Origin: a virus
IMG/VR virus record: IMGVR_UViG_3300030098_005235
Location: 1-39,459 of that record
Direction: 5' to 3' (one strand)
Length of the DNA stretch: 39,459 nucleotides
Shown: positions 1 to 6,868 of the stretch, piece after piece
Position numbering within the stretch: position 1 is the stretch's first letter
Layout: the number at the start of each line of letters is the position of its first letter
Notes under the pieces: model-generated
Told to the model about the DNA's origin: nothing
The model's database searches: none
What the model saw: only the letters and a program-made list of their open reading frames with translations
Made by a program: the position numbers and the translations under genes

Positions 1-57
1 CCGGGAGTAGCGGCGATGGGTTGGCGTGGCTGGGGATGAGTTGAATGTTGCGTTCAT
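1..57 (-). CDS. Partial small protein, N-terminus only
   Basis: The first 19 codons of a leftward gene that runs off the left edge; the visible residues are MNATFNSSPATPTHRRYSR. The ATG is chosen because it follows the CAACAACAGGA ribosome-binding leader (65-75) shared by many leftward genes here and sits below a promoter-like pair at 87-114. Too little is visible to name a product. Confidence 0.5.
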   Translation of the reverse strand, partial: MNATFNSSPATPTHRRYSR

Positions 58-86
58 GTTGCTGTCCTGTTGTTGGGTGTGCCTAT

Positions 87-114
87 GATTTAGACACGGT
101 TTGTGGTTGGTCAA
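87..114 (-). promoter_or_regulatory. Predicted sigma-70-like promoter (copy A)
   Basis: Read on the - strand: TTGACC (114-109), a 16-base spacer, then TAAATC followed by ATAGG. It lies just upstream of the CAACAACAGGA leader and the ATG at 57. The -35 sequence, spacing and downstream leader match the arrangements at 1004-1032 and 7048-7076, which is the main support. The rest of 58-302 holds no gene I can support. It contains one perfect hairpin, GACCAC-TCC-GTGGTC, at 200-214. Confidence 0.55.
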
Positions 115-302
115 GTGGGGTAGTGGGGATAAAAGTGAGTGGGTCCAGGGCCGCTTCGTCAATCCACGGCTGCCTGGCACTAACGACGCCACTCGCGCCG
201 ACCACTCCGTGGTCAGGGGCTATGTTTTATAAGTCGCGAACTTACTTCTTCATCGGGAACTTCTCGCCACCCCGACTAGTCCATAGCGATTGGACACGTA
301 TC

Positions 303-668
303 TTATGCCAGTGCATTGGCCTTCAGTTTCTCAAACTCCGATGGCTCGATGATGCACAGCGGCCACAGGTTTTTCTCCACGCTGTGGGTGAAGTCCTCAA
401 GAACATCAGAGTTCCTGATGGTCGCCATGCCTGTGCCATGGTTTCGCTCCAATGCTCGGATGGCATCGGAGAGCGCAACCACCTGGCCCCGTAGTCCTTG
501 GATGGCTTCCTTGTGGGTGTAGCCAAAGGCTGTCGGTGAGATGTTCAGCACCGGCTTGAACGACACGGTTGCACGCACGCCCACGTCGTTCTCTTCAAAC
601 TCCAGGTAGACGGGCTGCGTCTTGCTGTCGTCGTTGAGCCAGGTCATCAGTTCGATTGCGAATGTCAT
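303..668 (-). CDS. Hypothetical phage protein, 121 aa
   Basis: Not recognised. The start at 668 gives MTFAIELMTW and is placed by an AGGAG site in the leader CTCAACAGGAGAAGAGTGAC; a longer upstream extension would overlap the preceding gene. The product is mixed alpha/beta in composition, with no membrane segment and no cysteine-pair motif. Only one base separates it from the stop of the 670-981 gene, so the two are probably co-transcribed from the promoter at 1004-1032 and translationally linked. Function unknown. Confidence 0.75.
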   Translation of the reverse strand: MTFAIELMTWLNDDSKTQPVYLEFEENDVGVRATVSFKPVLNISPTAFGYTHKEAIQGLRGQVVALSDAIRALERNHGTGMATIRNSDVLEDFTHSVEKNLWPLCIIEPSEFEKLKANALA

Positions 669-669
669 G

Positions 670-981
670 TCACTCTTCTCCTGTTGAGGTTGGTAGGCTG
701 GCGTCACTCCAGACAATGGTGTCCGGTGTCTCGATGGATTCATACCCGTCGTGCTCGGTCACTCGATAGATGCTGCCTTTGACTTCGACCACTTCCAGTG
801 CCGAGTGGCGACCGCTGGCGCTATCGCCCAGTTGCTCCACCGTCTTGACCAGGAACTGGTCGTGGCGGACTGTCTCCAGGTCGTCGAACTCTCTGTCGCT
901 CAACGTCTTGTACATGATCTTGCCTATCTTCGAGAGAGTGAAGCCACCGAAGCAGCAGTTGATAACAATCTTGGTCGTCAT
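670..981 (-). CDS. Small conserved phage-type protein with KIVINCCFGGF N-terminus, 103 aa
   Basis: The product begins MTTKIVINCCFGGFTLS. From memory, an N-terminus of the form KIVINxCxGGFxLS recurs in small hypothetical proteins of many phages; no function is established to my knowledge. The middle carries a charged stretch (LSDREFDDLETVRHDQFLV) and the C-terminus is Ser/Thr/Glu-rich. The start at 981 is fixed by the leader CAACAACAGGA and a promoter directly upstream. It is the first gene of a short leftward unit with the 303-668 gene. I am confident it is a real gene, not of its role. Confidence 0.8.
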   Translation of the reverse strand: MTTKIVINCCFGGFTLSKIGKIMYKTLSDREFDDLETVRHDQFLVKTVEQLGDSASGRHSALEVVEVKGSIYRVTEHDGYESIETPDTIVWSDASLPTSTGEE

Positions 982-1003
982 GATTCTGTCCTGTTGTTGT
1001 CTA

Positions 1004-1032
1004 TGATGTTGTAACATGTTTCCAATAGTCAA
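1004..1032 (-). promoter_or_regulatory. Predicted sigma-70-like promoter (copy B)
   Basis: Read on the - strand: TTGACT (1032-1027), a 17-base spacer and ACATCATAG. A CAACAACAGGACAG leader and the ATG at 981 follow. It lies just after a strong hairpin (1043-1074) that would end the upstream unit, giving a terminator-promoter boundary. The -10 match to TATAAT is modest; the shared layout with copies A and C is the better evidence. Confidence 0.5.
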
Positions 1033-1042
1033 GTAGGGCAGG

Positions 1043-1074
1043 GGGGCCGCCGACCCGTGTGAATCAGCGGCCCC
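1043..1074 (-). terminator. Hairpin terminator after the 1085-1459 gene
   Basis: An eight-base perfect stem, GGGGCCGC pairing with GCGGCCCC, around a 16-base loop. It lies 11 bases past the stop codon at 1085 in the leftward direction and just before promoter copy B. No clear T-run follows, so it may be a weak terminator or an RNA-stabilising structure. Confidence 0.5.
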
Positions 1075-1084
1075 GCCTGGTCTG

Positions 1085-1459
1085 CTACTCGGCAGCAGCG
1101 GCGATGTATTCCTGGCGCAAGTCGGCAAACTCGGCCATGAGGTCCTCAAGAAACTCTACCTTGGCCCGAGCTTCAGAGGGGTCTTTACTGCCCCGGCTTC
1201 CTTGACCGGGCTTCCCGAAATCCACAAGCTCACCCCTTATATCAGAGGCGAGCCACCGGAGGTGGGTAAGAAGGTTGAGCAGGCCGTAGGCCCCTGCTGC
1301 AAACTTCTCACTCCAGTCCAGGTAGGTGTTGGCTGCGTCTGTGCGCTCGACCAACAACGATGCCTCGATGTGGACGACGCCAACGATGTAGCCAGCAGTG
1401 GACGTTTCGATGACCTCAATGAATGTGCCAGGCATGTTTTCAATCTGGATTGATTCCAT
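1085..1459 (-). CDS. Hypothetical phage protein, 124 aa
   Basis: Not recognised. I chose the ATG at 1459 (MESIQIENMPG) because it follows AAAGGAGTAAAGGAC, a strong ribosome-binding site with good spacing. An in-frame ATG at 1552 (MSKPTADTST) would add 31 residues and also has a usable GAGAGG site, so a 155-aa product is possible. The N-terminal half is beta-rich, and the C-terminal third looks like a charged helix (EARAKVEFLEDLMAEFADL). A 56-base tandem duplication lies directly upstream and includes the 1552 start region. Confidence 0.75.
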   Translation of the reverse strand: MESIQIENMPGTFIEVIETSTAGYIVGVVHIEASLLVERTDAANTYLDWSEKFAAGAYGLLNLLTHLRWLASDIRGELVDFGKPGQGSRGSKDPSEARAKVEFLEDLMAEFADLRQEYIAAAAE

Positions 1460-1546
1460 GTCCTTTACTCCTTTGAGTGGAGGGCTTCCCCTCCAGGTGC
1501 GTGGCCCGCCCTGCCACGTTGGGGTGCTGGTATCAGCGGTTGGTTT

Positions 1547-1658
1547 GCTCATCTGTTCCTCTCATCGGTGTGTACGCGATTCAGGTTTGGCCCCGACATG
1601 AAGCTCATCTGTTCCTCTCATCGGCGTGTACGCGCTTGAGGTTTGGCCCCGACATGAA
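1547..1658. repeat. 56-bp tandem direct repeat, two copies
   Basis: Copies at 1547-1602 and 1603-1658 differ at only a few positions, and a further five bases of the unit (GCTCA) continue at 1659-1663. On the - strand each unit runs from TGAGC, which is the stop codon of the 1661-2107 gene, to the AGAGGAACAGA site before the possible ATG at 1552. The duplicated segment is therefore an intergenic spacer with its ribosome-binding site. Confidence 0.9.
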
Positions 1659-1660
1659 GC

Positions 1661-2107
1661 TCACTCTTCGTCATCGAAGGTTGGCCACTTGGTCGGCCAG
1701 TCGGGGCACGTCTCGGCCTTGTTGATCACAGCCAGCACTTGTTGTGGTGACTGCCAGCCCAGGACTTGGTCGAACTTTTGAAGCATGACCATGACCCCCG
1801 TGGGATTGATCACGGCCACCTCAGCGTTGGGGCTGTCGCATGGTCCTTGCTTGTGGCGAACGTCAGAGTAGCAAGCCTCGCCCCACTGCACAGAGACCTC
1901 GTACCCATTGGCGCAGTGGTACGTGAAGCCACGCCCCTCTCGCCTTTCGTCAAGGTTCGGCGTAACCTCGCCGGCCATGTCGGGGTCGTTACTCAGGCAC
2001 GCCATCAGGTCATACATAGATGGCGGGGTCTCAATGATTCCGGCTGCAACAAGCCGCTCGATGGTGAGGTAGTGTTGCTCGCTCGTTAGGATGTCTTTCG
2101 TGGTCAT
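1661..2107 (-). CDS. Hypothetical phage protein, 148 aa
   Basis: Not recognised. The product starts MTTKDILTSEQHYLTIERL and ends in an acidic tail, FDDEE. It is soluble, with three scattered cysteines and no obvious metal motif. The ATG at 2107 follows AGGAGAAAGAC, a clear ribosome-binding site. The stop codon coincides with the edge of the 56-bp tandem repeat. Likely a small accessory protein of the leftward early region. Confidence 0.75.
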   Translation of the reverse strand: MTTKDILTSEQHYLTIERLVAAGIIETPPSMYDLMACLSNDPDMAGEVTPNLDERREGRGFTYHCANGYEVSVQWGEACYSDVRHKQGPCDSPNAEVAVINPTGVMVMLQKFDQVLGWQSPQQVLAVINKAETCPDWPTKWPTFDDEE

Positions 2108-2197
2108 GTCTTTCTCCTGTACCTATAGGGACAAGTTGGGTCCGCGATTCGGACACGGGTCTGTTGGTTTTGTTGGAAAAGGTGGGGTGGCGACGAC

Positions 2198-2210
2198 CCC
2201 CCGGAGGGGG
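2198..2210 (-). terminator. CCCCC-GGA-GGGGG hairpin after the 2231 gene
   Basis: A perfect five-base G/C stem with a three-base loop. It lies 20 bases past the stop of the 2231 gene in its reading direction and is followed further on by CACCTTTTCC. A second small hairpin, GTCCG-CGATT-CGGAC, is at 2140-2154, upstream of the 2107 start. A weak terminator is the most likely reading. Confidence 0.4.
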
Positions 2211-2230
2211 CCGCAGCCATGTCGCTCAAC

Positions 2231-2506
2231 CTACAGGTCGAACGGGTTGAGCGGGGCGTCATCGCTGTGACTCAGTTCATCCGTGAAGATGTCAACAGTC
2301 AGGTCTTCGTCGGCCCACGCGGCCTCTACCTCATCGACCACAGCCGACCGCTCTACAGCGTGCCACGGCTTGAATCGCACAAGGTCGCAACGTCGCCACT
2401 CGACGACACCGCTATCGCCCTCCATCATTGGGATGATGACGACGGTACCGAACTGGTGCCGAATCACAATCGCAGTGAGTTGGAGGGACTGCCACGTCTC
2501 ACGCAA
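2231..2506 (-). CDS. Hypothetical phage protein with uncertain, possibly non-canonical start, about 91-103 aa
   Basis: Not recognised. The coding frame is convincing (composition and acidic C-terminus SHSDDAPLNPFDL), but no ATG or GTG sits at a ribosome-binding site. The first usual codon is TTG at 2506, with no SD. The family leader CAACAACAGGAG ends at 2548, 42 bases earlier. Five bases after that AGGAG is an in-frame ATC (2542-2540), giving a 103-aa product that would begin (M)QPQPSDLPRRTLRETW. Either a rare ATC start or a TTG start with a long leader is possible. Confidence 0.65.
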   Translation of the reverse strand: MRETWQSLQLTAIVIRHQFGTVVIIPMMEGDSGVVEWRRCDLVRFKPWHAVERSAVVDEVEAAWADEDLTVDIFTDELSHSDDAPLNPFDL

Positions 2507-2634
2507 GGTGCGGCGCGGCAGGTCTGATGGTTGGGGTTGGATAAGCTCTCCTGTTGTTGGGGTTGGTGTTCTGCTGGCTCACCCGACAGAACGTGTTGGT
2601 GGTTTGAGCCGGACATGGGTCTGCCGGTGGGCCA

Positions 2635-3186
2635 TCAGTCATTGGTGATGTGGCATCCATTCGGTCGACTGGGCGGTGACCAGTTGCGCCAGTCTTTTCG
2701 GTCAATCCTGTACGCCCTGCAAAAGGCTGTGACTGACTTGACGGACGAGTCGTGGCCGTTGTTGTAGACGCCGATGAACTTCAGCAACTCATCCATCGTG
2801 ATGTCGCCGAACCTGAATCTTGCGTCAACGACACGCTGTGGTCGAAGGTCAGGATTGCGCTGACCCATGAGACTGAGTCGCTTGTACACGTCGCCGACGT
2901 TGTCGAGGGTCAGCTTCATGTGCCCTGTTCGTGGCAGGGCGTCAAAGATCAGCCACTTGCAAACCGGGTCCATGCGACCGACGAGTGTGTCGTCGGTAAT
3001 GTCGTCGGGCTTGACGCTCTTGTCGATGAGGTAGAACGACGGCTCTGGCCACTCAGCGCGAAGCTGACTCTTCAAGTCGTTCGTGTCCTTCTTGTTGAAG
3101 AGGGTCGCGTATTCGCGGATTGTCATCCGCCAGTAGCAGACGCTCTTCCAGTCCTTCACGTCTTCCACATTCCAGGTCACTGGCAT
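2635..3186 (-). CDS. Hypothetical phage protein, 183 aa
   Basis: Not recognised. Begins MPVTWNVEDVKDW. Composition suggests a soluble alpha/beta protein, and the basic C-terminal third (FCRAYRIDRKDWRNW) could bind nucleic acid, which is only inference. The start at 3186 is preceded by ACCGAGAGGTGACATC and lies inside the last codons of the upstream gene (overlap 3177-3186), so translation is probably coupled. The preceding gene's last codons also encode this gene's ribosome-binding site. Confidence 0.75.
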   Translation of the reverse strand: MPVTWNVEDVKDWKSVCYWRMTIREYATLFNKKDTNDLKSQLRAEWPEPSFYLIDKSVKPDDITDDTLVGRMDPVCKWLIFDALPRTGHMKLTLDNVGDVYKRLSLMGQRNPDLRPQRVVDARFRFGDITMDELLKFIGVYNNGHDSSVKSVTAFCRAYRIDRKDWRNWSPPSRPNGCHITND

Positions 3187-3458
3187 GATGTCACCTCTCG
3201 GTTGATGCAGGCGGGGCAGACCCACTGGGAGAACCCGTACTCGTCAGGGTTGTGCCGGTAGACCCAGCCCTTTCGCTTCAGGTTTCGCTCCGCGCTGTCC
3301 GGTTCGAAAGCCCCTACGTCACCGTCGTAGGCCATCACCGTTTCGTGGCACCGGGGACGGCTCTCGAACTCTTGGACTTGGCAGTACACATCGACCTGGA
3401 CGCTGCTGCCGCGCAGTGTGTCTCTGAGTGCGTCGTAGGCATTGGTTGGCTTTTTCAT
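3177..3458 (-). CDS. Small protein with C-terminal CPAC motif, 93 aa
   Basis: Not recognised as a named family. Cysteines occur at CQVQ, in PRCHE, and as a CxxC pair (VCPACINREVTSCQ) at the end, so a zinc site is possible. The start at 3458 follows the same ACCGAGAGGTGACATC ribosome-binding segment as the downstream gene and overlaps by four bases (ATGA) the stop of an 11-codon mini-ORF at 3455-3490. Its own end overlaps the next gene by 10 bases. Confidence 0.75.
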   Translation of the reverse strand: MKKPTNAYDALRDTLRGSSVQVDVYCQVQEFESRPRCHETVMAYDGDVGAFEPDSAERNLKRKGWVYRHNPDEYGFSQWVCPACINREVTSCQ

Positions 3459-3476
3459 GATGTCACCTCTCGGTTG
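3184..3476 (-). repeat. 21-bp leader duplicated ahead of two successive genes
   Basis: The sequence CATGATGTCACCTCTCGGTT(G) occurs identically at 3184-3204 and 3456-3476. On the - strand it is CAACCGAGAGGTGACATCATG: ribosome-binding site, spacer and start codon. Each copy also encodes the peptide NREVTS in another frame, once at the end of the 3177-3458 protein and once at the end of the mini-ORF. Confidence 0.9.
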
Positions 3477-3490
3477 TTGTTGAAGGTCAT
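3455..3490 (-). CDS. 11-codon leader mini-ORF
   Basis: ATG at 3490 follows AACAGGAGACTGAC, a full family leader, and encodes MTFNNNREVTS. Its TGA overlaps the next ATG as ATGA. The peptide ends with the same NREVTS as the neighbouring gene's C-terminus, so it looks like the stump of a duplicated coupling segment. It may load ribosomes for the 3458 start; the peptide itself need not be functional. Confidence 0.5.
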   Translation of the reverse strand: MTFNNNREVTS

Positions 3491-3519
3491 GTCAGTCTCC
3501 TGTTGGTTGTTGTGGCGCT

Positions 3520-3855
3520 TCAGGAAAGGCGCACCGGGCGCGGGTCCTGGTCGTTGTTGGCGGGCGCGTGGGCGTCATCGTCGTCGTAGTCGAACTCGTC
3601 CTCGTCCTCGTCCTCGTCGGTGGGGGGGCCGGGAAGGGTCTCTCCAAGGTAGTCGTCGAACAAGACCAGGAACCACTCAGCATCGCTAATGCGCTGCTGC
3701 ATGGCCTCGCTGGAAAGTTGGGCCCCAGGCTTCATAAGGTCGGTCAGCAGCCGCTGTAGTTCGCCACGGATGACCCGCGAACGCTCGCGAAGCGAGATGC
3801 CCTCGCGTCCCATGGCGCTGATGTCGAACGTGTTTGTGGTCGGGGTAGTGGTCAT
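3520..3855 (-). CDS. Hypothetical protein with acidic tail, 111 aa
   Basis: Not recognised. The central part is helical and charged (LRERSRVIRGELQRLLTDLM). The C-terminal third holds an acidic run of alternating D and E followed by FDYDDDD. Such tails occur in DNA-mimic and protein-binding phage products, but that is only an analogy. The ATG at 3855 follows the leader CAACAGGAGACTGAC. A hairpin at 3880-3897 separates it from the larger gene upstream. Confidence 0.7.
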   Translation of the reverse strand: MTTTPTTNTFDISAMGREGISLRERSRVIRGELQRLLTDLMKPGAQLSSEAMQQRISDAEWFLVLFDDYLGETLPGPPTDEDEDEDEFDYDDDDAHAPANNDQDPRPVRLS

Positions 3856-3879
3856 GTCAGTCTCCTGTTGAAGGTGGGT

Positions 3880-3897
3880 GGCCCCCCGAAGGGGGCC
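3880..3897 (-). terminator. GGCCCCC hairpin with UUCG-type loop after the 463-aa gene
   Basis: On the - strand GGCCCCC-TTCG-GGGGGCC, a seven-base perfect stem closed by a TTCG tetraloop, starting eight bases after the stop of the 3906-5297 gene. No T-run follows. The stability and position suit a terminator or a 3'-end protector between two transcription or processing units. Confidence 0.55.
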
Positions 3898-3905
3898 GGG
3901 TGAAG

Positions 3906-5297
3906 TCACTGCGCCGGAGTCAGGACGCAGCGGTTCACCTTGGTTTCAGTCACGCCACGGTACTCACCGTGACCCTTGATGGTAGCGACCAGGGTGTAGG
4001 TGTTGCCCACCACCACCCGCTCGCCGTCGTCGGAGTTGGCCCGCCCGGAGGCGAACCACTTGAGCACGTTGCCCTCGGTGTCGGTCATCGAGACCAACTC
4101 TTTGGTGCCATAGTCACCGTCGAAGAGCCGAGTGTCGCTGACCGTGACGGTCAGTGCAGCGTGGGCTTCAGCACCCTTGCGCTTGTCCGCAGCGGAGAGC
4201 TTGCGGCCAATCTTGTCACCGGCCCTGCCGATGGCAGCGCTCACCTTGGCGGCAACCTCACGCTCACGGCGCAGCCGCTCACCCTTGACGTGCCGCTGGT
4301 AGGCAGCGACCGCACTGCACACGATGCCAAGCTCACGGTAGGTGATGCCACCCAGGGAGCAGGCCACCTTGAGGTTCCAGAGGTAGTCACTGTCGGTGTC
4401 GTCAGCGATGGCCTCGGTCCACTCGATGATGGCGTCGGCTTGCTCGCGCTCAGCGTCACCCCAGGGGGCTACGAAGTTGGGCCCGTCCTGGTCCCACTCC
4501 ACACACTTCCGCCTGTCGTCGGTCTCGGTCAGGGTACCCAGGACATGGTCAGCAGTGGCATGGTAGCCGAACTGTCGGGCGTTGCCCCGGCTGGTCCAGC
4601 CGCGAAGCTCGACCGATGCCACCGTGATGGCGAGCACAGCCCGCACATCCCAGGCACTGATGCCGCTGGAGCCAGCGCCCCAGTCGTCGTCGATGAAGTC
4701 GCTAAGCTCACGCTCGTACTGAGCAGAGCGCAGGATCTCAGCACCCGTGGCCTCGCCTACATAGTCCCGCAGGCACTGGCGACCGACCTGCTTGCGCAAG
4801 CCGTCGTCGTGCTGGATGACATAGGTATCGTTGCGCTTGCGTGCTGTGTTGCAGTGCTCGCACACCGGACGTGAGGTGCGGATGATGGGGTCCACCGCAG
4901 CGCCCTCGAAGTGGGGCGAGGTGCGGACCACATTGCGGTAGCCGTCCTCAGTGGCGACGTGCTGGATGGCGGCGACGAAGGACCAGCCATCGAAGTGGAC
5001 GGGCTTGGCGACCAGGGTGAACAGCGCGTAGCGGTGCCACACGGTTACGTCTGCCTCGTTGCGCTTGGGCACTGAGATGTCGCCCACCTTGGTCAGCACC
5101 GGGGCATCGAGGCCCAGGCGGCTGGCCTTGCTGACCAGCTTGTCGAACCGCTTGTGCAGTTGTGCGAGGTTGGCGGTGGGCACACGGATGGTGGTGTGCT
5201 CGGTGCCATCGGCGTCGGTCGCGATGTAGTCACGCTCACGGCGCTCGATGGTGCCGGTGTAGTCACGGTCGATGATGAGCTTGGTTTGCGGGTTCAC
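3906..5297 (-). CDS. Conserved phage/plasmid-type protein with CxxC zinc-like signature, 463 aa
   Basis: The product carries a CEHCNTARKRNDTYVI segment (C146, C149) followed by VGRQCLRDYVG (C175). From memory, this pattern recurs in a large uncharacterised family of phage and plasmid proteins; a bound zinc is plausible, and no activity is known to me. The C-terminal 100 residues are basic then beta-rich (TLVATIKGHGEYRGVTETKVNRC). The start is GTG at 5297 after a perfect AAGGAGGTGCCAA site. Its first bases overlap the upstream stop as GTGA, so translation is coupled. Extending upstream would only mirror the preceding gene. Confidence 0.85.
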   Translation of the reverse strand: MNPQTKLIIDRDYTGTIERRERDYIATDADGTEHTTIRVPTANLAQLHKRFDKLVSKASRLGLDAPVLTKVGDISVPKRNEADVTVWHRYALFTLVAKPVHFDGWSFVAAIQHVATEDGYRNVVRTSPHFEGAAVDPIIRTSRPVCEHCNTARKRNDTYVIQHDDGLRKQVGRQCLRDYVGEATGAEILRSAQYERELSDFIDDDWGAGSSGISAWDVRAVLAITVASVELRGWTSRGNARQFGYHATADHVLGTLTETDDRRKCVEWDQDGPNFVAPWGDAEREQADAIIEWTEAIADDTDSDYLWNLKVACSLGGITYRELGIVCSAVAAYQRHVKGERLRREREVAAKVSAAIGRAGDKIGRKLSAADKRKGAEAHAALTVTVSDTRLFDGDYGTKELVSMTDTEGNVLKWFASGRANSDDGERVVVGNTYTLVATIKGHGEYRGVTETKVNRCVLTPAQ

Positions 5298-5575
5298 TTG
5301 GCACCTCCTTGTGCTTTCAAGTCCTTGGCGGCACGGCGTGCCAGTGTCTTCATGTACCCAGGGGCATTGGTGTGTCCGCTGACCAGGCCAGCGAAGGCCC
5401 ACACAAAGTCCCTGTTGTCCACGCACATCATGCTGCCGTCACCGACACGGGCCGCCACGTATGGATCCGTGATGCTGCCCGCTCGGCTTGGGTCGAATGT
5501 GATGTAGGCGTTGTTCTTGGTGCTGCTCCAAGACTGCTTGCCGTCGCTCTCAATCCTGTGGATGACGCTGCTCAC
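5294..5575 (-). CDS. Hypothetical phage protein, 93 aa
   Basis: Not recognised. Begins (V)SSVIHRIESDGKQSW; the middle holds a beta-rich stretch (NNAYITFDPS) and the C-terminus is basic, ending LKAQGGAK. The GTG start at 5575 follows GGAGGTGCCAA and overlaps the stop of the upstream gene as GTGA. Its own last codons, encoding GGAK, form the identical ribosome-binding site for the next gene. It sits between a membrane protein and the 463-aa zinc-type protein in a tightly coupled trio. Confidence 0.75.
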   Translation of the reverse strand: MSSVIHRIESDGKQSWSSTKNNAYITFDPSRAGSITDPYVAARVGDGSMMCVDNRDFVWAFAGLVSGHTNAPGYMKTLARRAAKDLKAQGGAK

Positions 5576-5808
5576 TTGGCACCTCCAAGCTGGACACGCT
5601 CCAGCGGCACGATGAAGAGGCGCAGTGAGAAGAAGGACCAGGCGGCGAGGGCGGCCCACGCGCCAAGCTCTTGGGTCTGGGTCAGCCCGGTGAACCATGC
5701 CCGGTCGGGCTCGACCAGGAAGTTGGCGAGGATGAGCACCAGCAATGGCGCGGCTCCGAAGAGCAGGTGGGACACGACGGCCTTGGTGATGGTGGTGAAG
5801 AGGGTCAT
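5572..5808 (-). CDS. Small two-segment membrane protein, 78 aa
   Basis: Two hydrophobic stretches predict two membrane helices: about residues 10-31 (AVVSHLLFGAAPLLVLILANF) and about 47-67 (LGAWAALAAWSFFSLRLFIV). The short polar link contains EPDRAWFTG. Size and topology would fit a holin, but it lies in the early region far from a lysis gene, so I leave the role open. The ATG at 5808 follows CAACAACAGGAGCCCATC. The C-terminal LGGAK codons supply the ribosome-binding site for the next gene. Confidence 0.75.
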   Translation of the reverse strand: MTLFTTITKAVVSHLLFGAAPLLVLILANFLVEPDRAWFTGLTQTQELGAWAALAAWSFFSLRLFIVPLERVQLGGAK

Positions 5809-5872
5809 GATGGGCTCCTGTTGTTGAAGGGGGCGGGGCTTTGTTGCGCAGGCCCCGGACTGCGGAGGGTTC

Positions 5873-6820
5873 TTACTTGGCGGCCATCTCGGCCACGTCG
5901 GCGTTCTCAAGGATGAGCTTGGCAGCCTTCTCCGCATCGGATGCGGCCTTGATGATGGCCCTCTTGTCACCCTTGAGTACCTTGAGCCATGAGGCCAGGT
6001 AGCTGGCGTGGTCCGCTCTCGGCTCGGCGGGCTGGCTGATGCCGCAGTCAGCGCAGAGGAAGGCGGCGGCCAACTCAGCGACCAACTCCTCGAAGGCATA
6101 CGCCTGGTCACCGAACCGCTTGGACTTGCTGAAGTCCCGGTCAAGGCGAGACTCGTGCCCGGTGCTGTGTCCAGCCTCGTGGAACGCCACACTGAAGTAG
6201 GATGCCTCGTCCTCGAACTGCTCGAAGCGGGGGAGTTGGATGCGGTCCTCAGTGGGTGAGTAGTACGCACGGTTGCCGCCATGCCCGACGGGCACCACCT
6301 CGGTCCATGCGTCGAGCACGTCCTTGGCCTTGCTGTGGTTGTCGCCAGCCTCGGAGCCATCGTGGTCCTCGACGGTGGGCTCGGGACCAGGCGCGTACTC
6401 GCTGCCCTCTTCCCATTCAATCTGGCAGGCATTGAACACGGAGTACAGCTTGGGGTACGGGATGGTAACGGGCTGGCCGTCCCGACCGATGACCGGCTGG
6501 CCTCGCTCGTCCTTCTTAGGGAAGAACAGCCACTTGACGATGCGCGTGGACTTCTCGCCCTTGCGGACCTGGCCGCCCTTGCCTTGGGCTCCCTTGTAGG
6601 TGTGCCACTGGTTGGACCAGTAGCCCATCGAGTGGGCGGTAGCCCAGCACAGCAGGACGTTGATGCCCTTGTAGGGGTTGCCGGTCGCACCGCTGAGGGG
6701 GCGCAGGGTGGAACCACCAAGCCCCTTCCACTGAGCACGCCAGGGCTGGGTGCCAGCCTCCAGCGCGTCGATGATGGAGTCGGTGATCACTTGGTACGGG
6801 TCGAACTTCTTCTTAGCCAT
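5873..6820 (-). CDS. ArdC-like antirestriction / zincin metallopeptidase-domain protein
   Basis: A 315-aa protein of typical ArdC length and two-domain plan. The N-terminal domain (about residues 1-140: DPYQVITDSIIDALEAGTQPW, then YKGINVLLCW) matches the ssDNA-binding domain of the family. The C-terminal zincin-like domain has HEAGHSTGH with H214, E215 and H218 as expected metal ligand and catalytic residues, and FEELVAEL near 243-250 for the third ligand. In known family members ArdC protects incoming DNA from restriction. Start at 6820 after CAACAACAGGAGCCCATC. It heads the coupled early genes downstream and fits an anti-host-defence role on DNA entry. Confidence 0.93.
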   Translation of the reverse strand: MAKKKFDPYQVITDSIIDALEAGTQPWRAQWKGLGGSTLRPLSGATGNPYKGINVLLCWATAHSMGYWSNQWHTYKGAQGKGGQVRKGEKSTRIVKWLFFPKKDERGQPVIGRDGQPVTIPYPKLYSVFNACQIEWEEGSEYAPGPEPTVEDHDGSEAGDNHSKAKDVLDAWTEVVPVGHGGNRAYYSPTEDRIQLPRFEQFEDEASYFSVAFHEAGHSTGHESRLDRDFSKSKRFGDQAYAFEELVAELAAAFLCADCGISQPAEPRADHASYLASWLKVLKGDKRAIIKAASDAEKAAKLILENADVAEMAAK

Positions 6821-6868
6821 GATGGGCTCCTGTTGTTGTTGAGATGGTTTAGCTTTCGCGCTGCTCTA

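Noticed and set aside
45-494. 149-codon + strand frame at the left end
   Set aside because: It overlaps the leftward gene at 303-668 and the promoter-leader of the edge gene, with no SD.
1547-1658. Possible CRISPR array
   Set aside because: Two abutting copies with no spacers between them; a plain tandem duplication.
3900-4874. 324-codon + strand open frame
   Set aside because: It is the mirror of the well-supported 463-aa leftward gene, lacks a ribosome-binding site and has low-complexity Gly/Val-rich composition.
5572-5808. Holin assignment
   Set aside because: Two membrane segments and the size would fit, but the gene sits in the early leftward block with no endolysin partner, so I kept a neutral label.
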